The translations under genes were made by a program, and so were the position numbers. From positions 81,783 to 145,782 of the forward strand of contig JACCGJ010018523.1 of NCBI GenBank assembly GCA_013407085.1: a stretch of 64,000 nt of DNA, given 5' to 3'. The DNA is from Atriophallophorus winterbourni (taxonomy: Eukaryota; Platyhelminthes; Trematoda; Plagiorchiida; Microphallidae). The notes beneath the pieces are model-generated. The model searched no databases. It saw only the letters and a program-made list of their open reading frames with translations, and was not told the origin of the DNA. The first letter of the stretch is position 1, and the number at the start of each line of letters is the position of its first letter. Of this stretch, positions 1 through 10,183 are shown piece after piece.

Positions 1-24
1 AGGCGACGCTCTCATTCGACACCC

Positions 25-768
25 ATGAAGTCAAACATGAAGTTTTACTACTTGTTTGTCATTGCCTTGATTCCTGCCTTGGCTGCTGGCTACACCAAAT
101 CCAAGTATGGTGGCCACGGCGACCACGATGACGATGATTATTCCGTTGAATATCATCGTGAGGATGACTATGGCAAATCTGGTTCTGAAGGCAAATATGT
201 GGGCTACGGCAAAAACAATGCCTACGGAAAATGGGACAAACACGGCCGTGAAGATGATCATGGTCACTACGACTCTCATGGAAAATACAGTATGTACGGT
301 GGTGATGAGCATGCCAGCGACTACAACTTCTACGCCAAAATGAATGCCAAAGGTAAATTGTCTGGCTATGGCTTCGACAAAGACGGCGCCAAATACGAAC
401 ATGTCAGCCAATACCGCAAAGGTGGCGGATACGACAGCTACGGTAAAAAGAAGCACTACAACGACTACGACGCTTATGGTAAAGTCAAGAAATACGGTGA
501 CAAGCAATCCGACAGCAAATGGGACATGTACGGTCACATGTCTTCTGGTGGTAAGATGAGCTCCTACGGCAAAGCTCACTTGCGCGGTAAATTGGGAGCT
601 TACAGCAAATACGAAGATGCTGGTAAGACCAAGGATTATGGAAAATATGACATGCACGGATCTATGGACTACAAAGGCAACATGAATGTCTACGGTAAAA
701 TGAAGGGCTATGGCATGTACGAAGGTGGCAAAAAGTCTGGACGTCAAGAAGGCAAAGCCTATTACTAA
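25..768 (+). CDS. Trematode eggshell synthesis (TES) domain protein, secreted, 247 aa
   Basis: Secreted vitelline-type eggshell precursor. A hydrophobic signal peptide (FYYLFVIALIPALAAG) follows the start; a second Met at residue 5 (base 37) is an equally good start. After an acidic His/Asp stretch (HGDHDDDD) the protein is almost wholly Gly/Tyr/Lys/His/Asp. The TES domain lies around residues 98-175, with SDYNFYAKMNAKGKLSGYG, then YRKGGGYDSYGKKK and YNDYDAYGKVKKYGDK, all shared with the genes at 6158 and 23634. A Gly-Lys-Tyr tail follows. In this family tyrosines are oxidised to DOPA and quinones that cross-link the shell, with Lys/His as partners; that role is family knowledge. Intronless. 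It is the longest clear-cut K/G/Y-rich member here, and only 24 bp of upstream sequence is in the window. Confidence 0.9.
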   Translation: MKSNMKFYYLFVIALIPALAAGYTKSKYGGHGDHDDDDYSVEYHREDDYGKSGSEGKYVGYGKNNAYGKWDKHGREDDHGHYDSHGKYSMYGGDEHASDYNFYAKMNAKGKLSGYGFDKDGAKYEHVSQYRKGGGYDSYGKKKHYNDYDAYGKVKKYGDKQSDSKWDMYGHMSSGGKMSSYGKAHLRGKLGAYSKYEDAGKTKDYGKYDMHGSMDYKGNMNVYGKMKGYGMYEGGKKSGRQEGKAYY

Positions 769-1260
769 GTAAAAACAACAAAATATACGTGTTCAATTAA
801 TTTAAAAACAAAGTTATTTTTTTACATGATGTAAATGGGAAAAAACATTAGACAAGTGAAGGCAAACATCCTCATTTGCATGCATTTATATCACACATAC
901 CCAAAGACAAGAGAAGTGATGCTTACTTTGAGTCGTGTCCATAATGAATACACAAAGTATAATTCAACGATATAATTAAAGATTTTTCAAAAATATCCCA
1001 TAAATTCAACAAGCTTAAAAATCGTTAGCTTATGTGCCGATACTACCAACTTACATCTGTATTCCCTCTTTGTGTTCGTGTGCTTATGGGGCATTGTCAA
1101 AGTGGAAGTCCAATTTCAAAACTTCAAGCTTTAACCCAAACATTTAACCAGTCAATAGACCTGGAGGATGTGGCACATGTTAATTTTCATTTGCTAAGAC
1201 ACTTTGAAGATAAACAACGTGGTCGCAAACTGTGCCGTAAAGTTTCCTTCCGAATTTAAA
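769..1260. other. Intergenic, no feature seen
   Basis: AT-rich 3' flank of the first eggshell gene. No canonical AATAAA is evident close to the stop. A 75-codon open frame at 1032-1259 shows no family signature and is judged random. Confidence 0.5.
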
Positions 1261-2766
1261 GGTTTCAAGAATTTATGGTCAAAAAAGGCACACAGCTTCA
1301 CAATTATCATATCATAGTAAATATTCGTTCATGAAAAGGAACAAAAATAATTAGGTAATGTCAAGTATAGTACAGTTGAATACCTACCATGAGTCAATAC
1401 GCAGGTGTCGTTAAATCGTTTTGCAACGAATAAGTGTCCAAATTTCGAATGAACGTTTCGACGCTGGGAGCGATAACAATAGGTTCAGGGAGGGCATTCT
1501 AGAGGAAACAGACACGTACAGAATAAAAAATATCGGCGACTGCTAAAATGGGATTTGCTAAATTTAGTGTCACTGAATGGCTGCTTGTATGTTGTGATTC
1601 ATGAAATTATGGATAATGTGGGGTATTTAATATTTTGTATATTTGTATTTTGTATTTTAGTGTCGCTGAATGGCTGCTTGTATGTTGTGATTCATGGAAT
1701 AATGGATAATGTGGGGTATTTAATATTTTGTATATTAGTATCACGTCACTCCGAAGGCTTCTTTGTAGAGGAGGGGGGGACCCCGTTTTTGCAATTGTAC
1801 CTCGTACGTTAGTTTCCAGGAGGCCATTCACAAGTTTTGATGCACGATAATATATTTTATCAAGCAATACTATATCCTTTTTAACGCATGCTCCATGGTT
1901 GGAAGTAAGTAGGTTTTCTTGATGTTGGGCAACATTTCAGGTGAAAATGTCGCAGCACACCTGAAAGCTTAAAAGCACGTTTGTAGGTGATCTCACAATG
2001 CATACTGTTCTTTAGTTTGTCGCATACCCAGACTCTAAGATCCGTTTCCGATTCGGTCTTGCTCAAAATCGTCTGCCCAAAGTGATATTGATACTGGAAT
2101 GGCTTACCAATTTGCATCACCTTGCATTTTTGGAAACTGAATGTTAGCTAATTACTTACTGACAATTCATGGAGTAATGCATGTGTATCGCTTAACATAA
2201 CCGCATTAAGCTCCCAAAAATAGCCTGTGTTCTTCAAGGTATGTGTTTAGTTTGTGGGCCACGATCAATTCGAGCACCTTGGAGCTGGCGGAAAACAGAG
2301 TAACGAGACTCTAATTTGCGGGCTTTAAAAGCGTCCCGCCCTTAAAAACCGGGAAGATTAATCCGAATATCCTGTTCGTCGGCATGACGCATCGAGACCG
2401 CGATTCGCAGAATAACTTAGTCAGAGGTTGCATAGAATTTATGCATAATGCTTGAGTATATTTGGGGTGAGTTTTATCAGAACCAAGAGATTTTCTGGAA
2501 TTAATGGATAGTAGATTTCCCAGCAAATCTTCTTTGGTAATAGTTAATGAGTCCGATGGGACAGGAGGCGTCACTTTTGAATCCTGTTGTACATCTAAGT
2601 TTCCATTTGGACAAAATACGTGTAGCATAATAATTTATGAGAACATCCGCGATTTTATTTGCATTGGTGGTCATTGGTGGTTGTAACGCCGCAACTTCTG
2701 GTTTCGCTGAACACTGCTTGTTCACAATCAGGTAAGGGACCTTTGAAACTCGCTCCATTTTATCCA

Positions 2767-2814
<48 letters not shown>

Positions 2815-2860
2815 TATTTTCTTTGGCAATGACTTTCGTGATTTCAACCCACATCCGTCC
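1261..2860 (-). mobile_element. Degenerate CR1/Jockey-like LINE, reverse transcriptase part
   Basis: Minus-strand non-LTR retrotransposon remnant with many frameshifts. In element order: 2500-2756 (region before RT, with DVLINYYATRIL), 2311-2628 (RT start, PVFKGGTLLKPAN, the usual place of the GG/NYRP motif), 1881-2120 (late RT, DLRVWVCDKLKNSMHC), and 1607-1867 (C-terminal IYYRASKLVNGL and RSDVILIYKIL). The 3' UTR ends near 1261 in a CATAAATTCTTGAA terminus. It shares about 170 bp with the piece at 36583. Non-functional. The RT assignment is from motif reading. Confidence 0.75.
2768..2817. repeat. (TA)n microsatellite
   Basis: About 50 bp of near-perfect TA dinucleotides, lying inside the 5' part of the minus-strand LINE remnant. 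Confidence 0.95.
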
Positions 2861-3270
2861 TCATATCGAATATGCTATACCGACATGGGATCCGTCGTTG
2901 AAAAAAGATACTCAACGGTTATAATCTCCACAGCGCAGAGCGACAAAACTCGTCCTGTGGCTTTCTAATTATCCATACGAAATGAGACTTAAAATATTGA
3001 ATTTGCATTCGGCCCAATACAGACAGAAACGAGGATCACTAATCTCCATTTGGACAGTGCTCAATCAAGCAAATCATCCTTGTAGTCGTTTGTTTTATCT
3101 TTCCCACAATACACATCTGCGTGGTCACCAATCTAAGCTTTATCAACGGCACAGCAGGTTGAACTGTCGCAATTATGCATTTTCCGTTCGCCGTGTGCAA
3201 TTGTGAAACATTTTGACTACTTACGTGGTACAATCTGGAACCATTGACGTTTTCAAGATATTACTAGATG
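2851..3270 (+). mobile_element. LINE 3' fragment (RT C-terminus), plus strand
   Basis: Conceptual translation gives RPHIEYAIPTWDPSLKKD, a stop, then PQRRATKLVLWLSNYPYEMR and a conserved C-terminal block. This is the usual VRPxxEYAxxxWxP / QRRATKLV ending of CR1/Jockey-like reverse transcriptases. It runs opposite to the neighbouring LINE remnant, so it is a separate, 5'-truncated insertion. Stops interrupt the frame. Confidence 0.65.
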
Positions 3271-3380
3271 TCCACATGGACAAGTTGGTTTTTTAACGTT
3301 TTACCATAATCTCTAACAATATTTTGATATATTTTTACCATCCGACCAGATGTACATTTTTTGGGTCTTGCAAAGCATAG

Positions 3381-3389
3381 CTTTTAACC
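3381..3389. other. Target site duplication, left copy
   Basis: CTTTTAACC, identical to 4676-4684. The match extends one base further (G) if the element start is shifted by one. Confidence 0.85.
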
Positions 3390-3580
3390 GGGTCCACGAC
3401 AGTTGCTCCTTGACAATTGCTCCCCGACAGTTGCTCCGCGACAATTGCTCCTCGGACAATTGCTCCTCGGACAATTGCTCCTCGGACAATTGCTCCTCGG
3501 ACAATTGCTCCTCGGACAGTTGCTCCTTGGACAATTGCTCCTCGGACAGTTGCTCCTTGACCAATTGCTCCTTGTACAAG
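3390..3580 (+). repeat. Left TIR of MULE, tandem 15-bp units
   Basis: About twelve units of GACARTTGCTCCNYG. The middle units (3430-3520) are nearly identical and the outermost are diverged. The array is open in several frames, giving repetitive DNCSS-like translations that are not genes. Confidence 0.9.
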
Positions 3581-3681
3581 TGAACTTAGTTCACTTGAAC
3601 TCAGTTCCACGGAGATGGAGTCGCACACATAAAAATCAACAGTGGGGGTTTACTTGTTTGATTGTTATAAATAGTTAAATA

Positions 3682-4302
3682 GTGACAGGCTGCTTCTTTC
3701 ATCTGGGTCAGTGCTGCTGGAGGAAGTGTCAGCAACTTGGATTAGCTACCACCTATGCTGAAGAGGATGGTCTTTTTGCATGTTGGATTCGGTGTCTTCC
3801 TGCGCTTGCATTTCTTCCCCGTGACCAAGTTGTTGGGGCATTTGAAACTCTGACAGAAAATCAAGGTTTCGTCACATGCATGGCAGAGAAGGGAGGCGAG
3901 GCATTTGTTGACTATTTTGAAGACACCTGGATCGGGAGGCCACCAAGACGGCAAGGAGCTGAACGCCGTGCCCCCATGTTTCCCATCGAACTGTGGAACC
4001 AGTACGAACGCACCATGTCAGACATGCCACGAACCAACAACAGTATCGAGGCCTGGCACAACAGAATGCAGTCTCTTGTGGGAGCATTCTTCCCTCATGT
4101 GTTCAGATTCATTGACAGCATCAAAAAAGAACAGATGTTAAACAAAAACACAATAACCCAGCTGTTGAGTGGTCAGCCCCCACCACCAAAAAGGAAGAAA
4201 CACATCAAACTGGCGGAAAGAATTAAAAGAGTTGTTGAAGGTCAGCAGGGTCGGGACACCGTGAGTGTACTGAAGAGCATTGCCTTTTGCTACAATTTGT
4301 AG
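3682..4302 (+). pseudogene. MULE transposase, C-terminal fragment (206 codons)
   Basis: An open frame starts at the conserved GCFFHLGQCCWRK block (normally late in the DDE catalytic domain). It runs through LPALAFLPRDQVVGAFETL, the WNQYERTMSDMPRTNNSIEAWHNRMQSL block and a basic tail (PPPKRKKHIKLAERIKRVV). These are hallmarks of the MULE/FLYWCH-type transposases common in invertebrates. The first two-thirds, with zinc finger and most catalytic acids, is missing, so it cannot be active alone. The frame itself has no internal stop. The fragment at 30958-31330 is a distant relative. Confidence 0.8.
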
Positions 4303-4509
4303 GCTTCTGTTGCAGAAGAAGAATGAGAAGACAATCAAGACAGTAGTTTGGAAGATGTTTTATAACAGTGATATTTTTTGTGTGCAGTTATCAGACATGA
4401 GACCAGGATTTTGTGATCTATAGTATTTTATTCAATTTTTATTAAAATGTTCGAAGAAAAAAATACTTGTCTTCACTTGTATGAATTATTTTTGTCGCAA
4501 TGTGATCGT

Positions 4510-4675
4510 GATCTAAAATTCATAGAGCAATTGGTCAAGGAGCAATAGGGCAATGAGCAATAGGGCAAGGAGCAATTGGTCAAGGAGCAACTGTCCGAGG
4601 AGCAATTGTCCAAGGAGCAACTGTCGCGGAGCAACTGTCGGGGAGCAATTGTCAAGGAGCAACTTTCGGTACCCC
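4510..4675 (-). repeat. Right TIR of MULE, tandem 15-bp units
   Basis: Inverted copy of the left array. Read on the minus strand it starts GGGGTACCGAAAGTTGCTCC and continues TTGACAATTGCTCCCCGACA, the same order of variant units as the left end, followed by more diverged inner units. Confidence 0.9.
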
Positions 4676-4684
4676 CTTTTAACC
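4676..4684. other. Target site duplication, right copy
   Basis: CTTTTAACC, a perfect match to 3381-3389. Confidence 0.85.
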
Positions 4685-4729
4685 GCATATCATCTATGAA
4701 TAAATCTATAAATGGTTTCTAATTGATTG

Positions 4730-5310
4730 AAAGGTGTTCCACGTTGTTTCGGTGGTTAACCGGAGATGGTTTCTCCAAGTCATATCCTGCGGATTTCGAA
4801 TCTGAATGCATTTCCACACCGTTGAGGTATGAATGCCGAGTTAGAATTGATTTCCCGTTAAGCTTAGTCATTATTCTGAACCACTGCTCTTGTACTCCGA
4901 TGCATTCAATTTTCTCTGCTTGACAAAGTTATTCATAATTCAAGACCAAGTGCTCGCTCGAACCTAGCGGGCAATCATATGTAATGTTCTTGATTGAATA
5001 TTTTTAGTTGTCAAGATCAGATCGAGAATTGAAAGCATATCTATTCCTCTGAATCTTGAATCGCTTTCCACGTGATTATAAAATGGAATTTTTTAAATAT
5101 CTACTGGAAGATGGCAGCAGTTAAAGTCTGAGAAATTTTGCTAGTCTTCAGTAGGTTAAGCAGATTAAAGTCTCCCCGTGATCTAGATTCTGTTATGATA
5201 TCTCGAAGCAATCAAGTGTGGCTTGTCGCGTAGAGTCGTATTAAATAGTTCCGCGTCTGCTGATGGACGATATATTGCATCAATCTTGCCATCTTCGCTT
5301 GTATAAATGT
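4730..5310 (-). mobile_element. LINE endonuclease-domain remnant
   Basis: Minus-strand translation gives DAIYRPSADAELFN and, after frameshifts, GDFNLLNLLKTSKISQTL. The GDFN block followed by leucines is the APE-type endonuclease signature of CR1/Jockey-like LINEs. Several stops. No RT part follows directly, so it is an isolated fragment. Confidence 0.6.
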
Positions 5311-6090
5311 TTTTTTGCATAGCGTTAACAGACAAATATACATCTATCTTATTTTATTGTATTATAAATACAACCATGATGGTTAGAGTAAAAGTAACGT
5401 ATGTATTTAAATGCATTTGCTATCAGAATCTATTTAATAGATTGCATTACATAAAATTTCAGCCGAACTGCTTTTTAAATGGAAAATAACAAGTTCATTA
5501 AGTTTCCATTGATAGTCAAATTTTTCAACTATATTATTGGATGTTTGATGAATAGTTGAAAGACACCGGTTGAGGTTTTCAATTCGAAGCTCGATGAATG
5601 AATGACGAACTATGTGCTATGTGACAGTCATTATTATTTCACGGTGGGTTATATGATTATATTCCGTATACCCGTTCGTCCATTGGCTTTTGTCGTTCTT
5701 GTAACATTTTATCGTAAAAACGTCGGAGTTTTGACTTACGGGCATTGTGTTACATTTTATTCTCATTCGAGCATGATATAGGGTTTCTGCGTTGGTGGAA
5801 TATGACCAGTGTTTTCCTCCCTGATGAAGGCGAAAAACGCATTCAATTGATACCAAAGTTATTAACATTCATTCGCTTTATATGACGTCATACCAAACCG
5901 ATCACATGCTTTAAAATAATTTAACCTATAACGGTGAAACGTGAACATTACTCGTAAAGGTTTTCAAAAAGGCTAAAAATTTTGCAACGGATAGCAAATA
6001 CATATCTTCTAATGGTAACTATGGTAAGAAGTTTCATTGAAGCTGCATAAATGATCGATCAATTTGCACTTGTAGCTAGTTTACCCTTGG
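5311..6090. other. Intergenic, no gene seen
   Basis: AT-rich upstream region of the second eggshell gene. Short open frames at 5307-5489 and 5617-5868 lack any recognisable signature. Confidence 0.5.
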
Positions 6091-6093
6091 AGG

Positions 6094-6123
6094 TCACGAT
6101 TCCTTCTTAGTAGTCTATATAAA
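6094..6123 (+). promoter_or_regulatory. TES gene promoter: TCACGA plus TATA box
   Basis: TATATAAA at 6116-6123 lies 35 bp before the ATG. TCACGA at 6094-6099 starts 22 bp upstream of it. A TCACGT element with similar spacing precedes the TES gene at 23634. TCACGT-type motifs are known from chorion/eggshell promoters; function here is inferred. Confidence 0.6.
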
Positions 6124-6157
6124 CAAATATTGCTTCACTCCCGCGAATTTCTCCATA

Positions 6158-6643
6158 ATGAAGCCCTTCTATTTGTTTATGTTGTGTCTGCTGTCGTTTG
6201 CGTTAGCCGGTGAATATTCAGCAGGCAAAAAACACCACGACGCAGCTGATCGTCACACTTCAGAACACAGCAAGTCCAATAAGCACAATCGCAATTATTA
6301 TACTCTCAAGGGTAAAGAGGATCATGGAAGTGATTACGATATTTACTCCCGAGTGTTGAGCAAAGGCAACTTCAGAGGTCACGGTTACGATGATAAGGGT
6401 ACCAAATTTGAACAAGTCACCGAATTCAGGAAAGGCGGTGGATTCGGAAAATATGGCAAAAAGAAAGAGTACCACGACTACGATACCTACGGAAAGATAA
6501 AGCATTATGGAGACAAAAATATGAGAAACGAATATGAATTGTATGGCAAATTAAAGGCCAAGGGCAAAAAAGATTTCCGCGGCAATTTGAAGATTGGTGT
6601 TGCCCCGGATAATCACCAAGCTCATGGAAAAAAAGTTTACTAA
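6158..6643 (+). CDS. TES domain eggshell protein, secreted, 161 aa
   Basis: Short, compact member of the cluster. The signal peptide is MKPFYLFMLCLLSFALAG, then a Lys/His/Ser-rich linker. The TES domain covers about residues 54-135: SDYDIYSRVLSKGNFRGHGY, KFEQVTEFRKGGGFGKYGKK, HDYDTYGKIKHYGDK, YELYGKLKAKGK. The C-terminus is short and basic and ends in Tyr. It is intronless, with a good TATA box 35 bp upstream and ATTAAA at 6693. It is close in domain sequence to the proteins at 25 and 23634, so it is a local duplicate. The predicted role is DOPA/quinone-cross-linked shell precursor from vitelline cells. Confidence 0.9.
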   Translation: MKPFYLFMLCLLSFALAGEYSAGKKHHDAADRHTSEHSKSNKHNRNYYTLKGKEDHGSDYDIYSRVLSKGNFRGHGYDDKGTKFEQVTEFRKGGGFGKYGKKKEYHDYDTYGKIKHYGDKNMRNEYELYGKLKAKGKKDFRGNLKIGVAPDNHQAHGKKVY

Positions 6644-6692
6644 TAATTTAAACCTGAAAGATGATGTAATCATTTGTTCATCCAGATGGATT

Positions 6693-6698
6693 ATTAAA
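6693..6698 (+). terminator. Poly(A) signal ATTAAA
   Basis: ATTAAA 50 bp after the stop of the 6158 gene, the only close poly(A)-signal variant. Confidence 0.5.
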
Positions 6699-6699
6699 A

Positions 6700-7398
6700 T
6701 TGTAGACTTGGAACCACACATAGCGTTTTATCGAATGTTGTACTGTGCTTTGATTTAAGAAAGCTCGGAATTGGTGATCTAGATTGTTGTCTCATCTGAG
6801 GTCACTTGAAACTAAATCGTTGTAGCAAAGCATCATCAAATGTTGAGAAAGATGAATAAACCTGACCCTGATTGGATTCGCGGAAAATGCTTGGTTCTGC
6901 CATGTAACATATGGTGAGAATGTATTACAAACTTATGACACTTATCTGATCATTTCATGATATTGGATAGGGGTGTAATTGCGGAAGGAATTTTTTCCAA
7001 CAAATGTTCATTAGGTGTAACCTCAACAGAAATATATGACGGTTCTTTTTGCACTCAGATTTTTCCTTATCAACGAGATATTAACTGGATTACTATCGCC
7101 ATTAATGGTCGATAACCAAGATTATTTTGAATGTAGAGTAGCTCAACGTTTTTATGGAAAAGATTATGATCCTAGCAATACTGTACTACAATTTTCCAAT
7201 TTTGCTTTCATTTACACTTTAAATTTTAGTTAAGAAGTCAGTTACTTCAAATTAGATGAAACCCTATATTGTATTTTTCATAGATTTATTCCTCTAATAT
7301 TTGCGAGTTAAAAGCTGTGCTGTACAGAACCTACAAATAGGTTAATCGTAACGAATCCTAAAAAATTGACAGAAAATATCACAAATGTACTTGCCTAG
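6700..7398. other. Intergenic, nothing recognised
   Basis: AT-rich. The 65-codon frame at 7036-7233 has no family signature. Confidence 0.5.
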
Positions 7399-7611
7399 TT
7401 AGGCATCAAGTGATCTTTTAAAAGTGCCGACGGTGCCAGATAGTACTACACTTGTAGATAAACTGTTCCACAGTTTTACTGTGCGTATAAGTAGCCGCTC
7501 AACCAGATATGTTGTTGACAGACTTTTAGCGCTGACTACGAAGCTGTGTGTTATCTGATTCGAGCAATAAATGTTTGCATGGGAGGTTTTGTTTTCATTA
7601 TTACTGTTCAA
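7399..7611 (-). mobile_element. LINE RT C-terminal fragment
   Basis: A 70-codon frame ends in LLIRTVKLWNSLSTSVVLSGTVGTFKRSLDA, the standard last block of CR1/Jockey-like reverse transcriptases (VxLWNSLPxxVV...FKxxLD). 5'-truncated solo fragment. Confidence 0.65.
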
Positions 7612-8814
7612 GTTATATTAGTTATTCTTAATGCAGTCTGTATTGGATGCAGATTTCAAATTGCCATTTTATGATGTAAAATTCATGTAGTCTGTCATTA
7701 TCGTAGTAAAAGTAGCAGACTTTCTCCAGTCCACTACAAATTTTATTTGAGCAAAATAAAGATTCTTTCGTGAGCCTAAATTTCAACAATTTTAACGCTT
7801 TAGTGATGATATCTTGAACCCGTATATTATAAACCTATCTGGGTTTGAGATGTATTGGTAACCCTTCGCAGAACACAAAATTCAACGAATTGATTGGCAA
7901 AACATCTGTTCAATAAATCCCCACTTGCGCGTATTTCTATCAGACCCACACACGCGCATCATATGATCGGTTCCTGCTGTTTGCATAATTCAGGTAGCGA
8001 CAGTAAGATCAGGATCTGAATGACTTGACACAGTTTAAATTGTATGCTACTGTTTTGCTTAAATTCTCATGTCTAACAAAATGCAAACTCCTTAATTGTG
8101 TCACATGATATGGCATGAGCACATCATGTAATCATAAAACTGGGGCTTGAAAAGTTAAATCAAAGAAAATAGAAGACCTAAAATATCTTATCTATGATAC
8201 TTCCGTCGTGTAAATAGAACAACTCGAATTGATAGCTGCACAAAGTCCCCACTACTCTCTAAATATAGTCAGTAAATGAACGCTCACCCTACTTCGACCG
8301 CGTTGTCTAAACTGCCTGAATCGTTTCTATGTAATGTAAAATGGTCTTGTTCTGAACGCTTCACTTTTGGGAATCAGCTGTTGAACAAGCGGAATCTGGG
8401 GTATATCGATTTTTAGCGAAATATCAAATATATAGTAATGAGCCCAACGTCTTAACAGATGGAATAGCTTTACCAATCGCATTTTAAAAAAACGTTAAAC
8501 TTTAAGGTTACAAGCGCAATCTGATTCAAGCTTTAAAACTCTCAGAAACGACCGGTGCATAATTGTTCGTGTATCCGTACGCCGGTCAATTACAAAGATC
8601 AGAAGTACACGCTGACTTGATTTTCAACATGTGTAAGCTCGTACGAAACCTTTCTACCAGTAGTGAAAACTTTAAACATTTTTATTGTTGTAGCATTCTT
8701 ATTGGTTTATATTCTCGATTTATAAGCAATACAGTGATAACAAGCTTTGATTTTTTCATGAACCCCCTGTTACTAAATATATAAACACATGTATTGATTA
8801 CATGTGCATGCTTG
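7612..8814. other. Intergenic, nothing recognised
   Basis: AT-rich unique-looking sequence. The frame at 8563-8784 has no signature. Confidence 0.45.
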
Positions 8815-9338
8815 GATAGCATGGCTACGAACGTTCATCAAGCTGCTCGAGTGGATCTATCGCAGATCAACTAAAATGATTGACTGACTTCGCAACCTCT
8901 CTTATGAAAAGCAACTGGTGAATCTCTGTTTGGATACTCTGTCTCGCTGAAGATTTCGACCCTATTTAATCCTCACTTAAAAAACTGAACTCAATATTTC
9001 ATCCTCTGAGGCATCTATTTCAAGTCCGGTCAAGCCATACCACTTGCACTCACACATTTGCACACATTCTCACCGGAGCTGCAGTCGCTTCCTCATTTCA
9101 GTACGCTCTTGTTTCTTACGGAACTCCTTACCGTCAGACGTTGTAATATTAGCTAGTGCATCGATTTTCAAAGACAAACTGGAGAAATTTAAGCTTAGTA
9201 GTTGCATTCTGCAACTCCATAATTTATTCATATTTACCCTCTTATTTTACCTACAAAACTGTCGATCTTCTCATATACGAATATCGTATGTATTGCTATC
9301 AGCCTTTCATACCATAAATTTTTGAATCTTGAATCATG
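8815..9338 (+). mobile_element. 5'-truncated LINE 3' end, plus strand
   Basis: Translation with a few stops gives WLRTFIKLLEWIYRRSTKMID, LRNLSYEKQLVNLCLDTLSR and RSCFLRNSLPSDVVILASASIFKDKLEKFK. It is parallel to the large LINE at 18.1-22.2 kb. It ends at about 9338 in CATAAATTTTTGAATCTTGAATC, the 3' terminus shared with other copies here. Confidence 0.75.
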
Positions 9339-9391
9339 TTTTAATGCTGAAATCTCTTTTATATCCAACCATTCCTTAGAATTACGCAAAC

Positions 9392-9409
9392 GATAAGCTT
9401 AAGCTTATC
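9392..9409. other. 18-bp perfect palindrome with GATA cores
   Basis: GATAAGCTTAAGCTTATC reads the same on both strands. It lies about 195 bp upstream of the 9605 start codon and contains two opposed GATAAG motifs. Confidence 0.5.
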
Positions 9410-9604
9410 ATTGCCGTGAATAAATTAAGCAGCACATTAATTGACAATTTATAGATCGCTTTTTGCTCGCACTAACTTCGAAGAACGTCAAGTGCATCTA
9501 AGTGCATCTCGGTATTGAACGCATTTTACGCTGGGGGAGTTGAATTTGCTCATTCATATTGTCAAATCAAACAGCAGAACATTAGGTTCATTTAACATTG
9601 ACTG

Positions 9605-10135
9605 ATGAAATTGATCGCTTTATTCTCGGTTTTTTTCATATCTCAATGTGCGGCATACTTGGATTTCGACCTTGAAATAACACCTGACTTCCAGGATCAC
9701 GCTGTCTACTCAGACACATATGATGTTGACCTTGAACATGAATCAAGTTTACCGGAAGGAAAGTTGGCCAAGATAATATACAACTCTGACGAATACAATG
9801 CAGAATATCCAGATTTGGGGACCGATCAATTTGGACTGTTGACTGATTACCTTCGGGATCTTGATTATTCCAAATTTAACAAACATGATGACTATGATTT
9901 ATTCAGCGGCTTGCGAAACTTGGGCGAATCAACATTGTCGCACAAATTCCAACTTGATAAGCAAATGGAAAATTCCCAAGTCGCACCACGTTATCGCTCG
10001 GGTGATCTTGACCGTAATCTGGCACCAAGAAAAAGTCATAAACGGGACAAATATTCACGCACATACCGATACGGAAAGGAGCCAGATCGCCTAATCAAAA
10101 GACGATACAACAAAAGGAAATATCACGAAGAATGA
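9605..10135 (+). CDS. Secreted tyrosine-rich protein, probable highly diverged TES family member, 176 aa
   Basis: The signal peptide is MKLIALFSVFFISQCAA. The mature N-terminal half is strongly acidic (Asp/Glu/Tyr) and the last 60 residues are strongly basic (Arg/Lys/Tyr, ending KRRYNKRKYHEE). A weak match to the TES core is visible. DYDLFSGLRNLGE lines up with SDYDIYSRVLSKGN of the 6158 protein, and QVAPRYRSGDL lines up with QVTEFRKGGGF at about the same spacing. The second half of the domain (DYDxYGxVKxYGDK) is not recognisable. It is single-exon, sits within the TES cluster, and has AATAAA 43 bp after the stop. A separate secreted vitelline protein is the alternative. Family membership is inference; the reading frame is convincing. 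Confidence 0.75.
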   Translation: MKLIALFSVFFISQCAAYLDFDLEITPDFQDHAVYSDTYDVDLEHESSLPEGKLAKIIYNSDEYNAEYPDLGTDQFGLLTDYLRDLDYSKFNKHDDYDLFSGLRNLGESTLSHKFQLDKQMENSQVAPRYRSGDLDRNLAPRKSHKRDKYSRTYRYGKEPDRLIKRRYNKRKYHEE

Positions 10136-10177
10136 TTACCAAACGAGACTATTGAAATTTCAGAAAACATGTGCTTA

Positions 10178-10183
10178 AATAAA
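10178..10183 (+). terminator. Poly(A) signal AATAAA
   Basis: Canonical hexamer 43 bp after the 9605-10135 stop codon. Confidence 0.7.

Larger units (their letters stand above)
3390..4675 (+). mobile_element. Mutator-like (MULE) DNA transposon with minisatellite-like TIRs
   Basis: Complete 1.29-kb element. Inverted repeats about 170-190 bp long are built from a roughly 15-bp unit (GACAATTGCTCCTCG and variants): left arm 3390-3580, right arm 4510-4675 inverted. The outer ends are GGGTCCACGACAGTTGCTCC and, inverted, GGGGTACCGAAAGTTGCTCC. It is flanked by a perfect 9-bp direct repeat CTTTTAACC (3381-3389 and 4676-4684), the target-duplication size of Mutator-like elements. Inside lies the C-terminal part of a MULE transposase at 3682-4302. 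The short body suggests an internally deleted, non-autonomous copy. Confidence 0.85.

Noticed and set aside
31..747. 238-codon open frame on the minus strand opposite the first eggshell gene
   Set aside because: It mirrors the codon pattern of the Gly/Lys/Tyr-rich plus-strand gene, has no independent motif and is hydrophobic by composition only.
3313..3678. Overlapping repetitive frames on both strands (EEQLS, GAIVR, DNCSS repeats)
   Set aside because: They are translations of the 15-bp tandem units of the MULE terminal repeat; a 15-bp unit keeps any frame open.
5821..5836. CTGATGA followed closely by GAAA, hammerhead-like
   Set aside because: Only AGGC lies between the two blocks, so no stem II can form, and no matching stem I was found.
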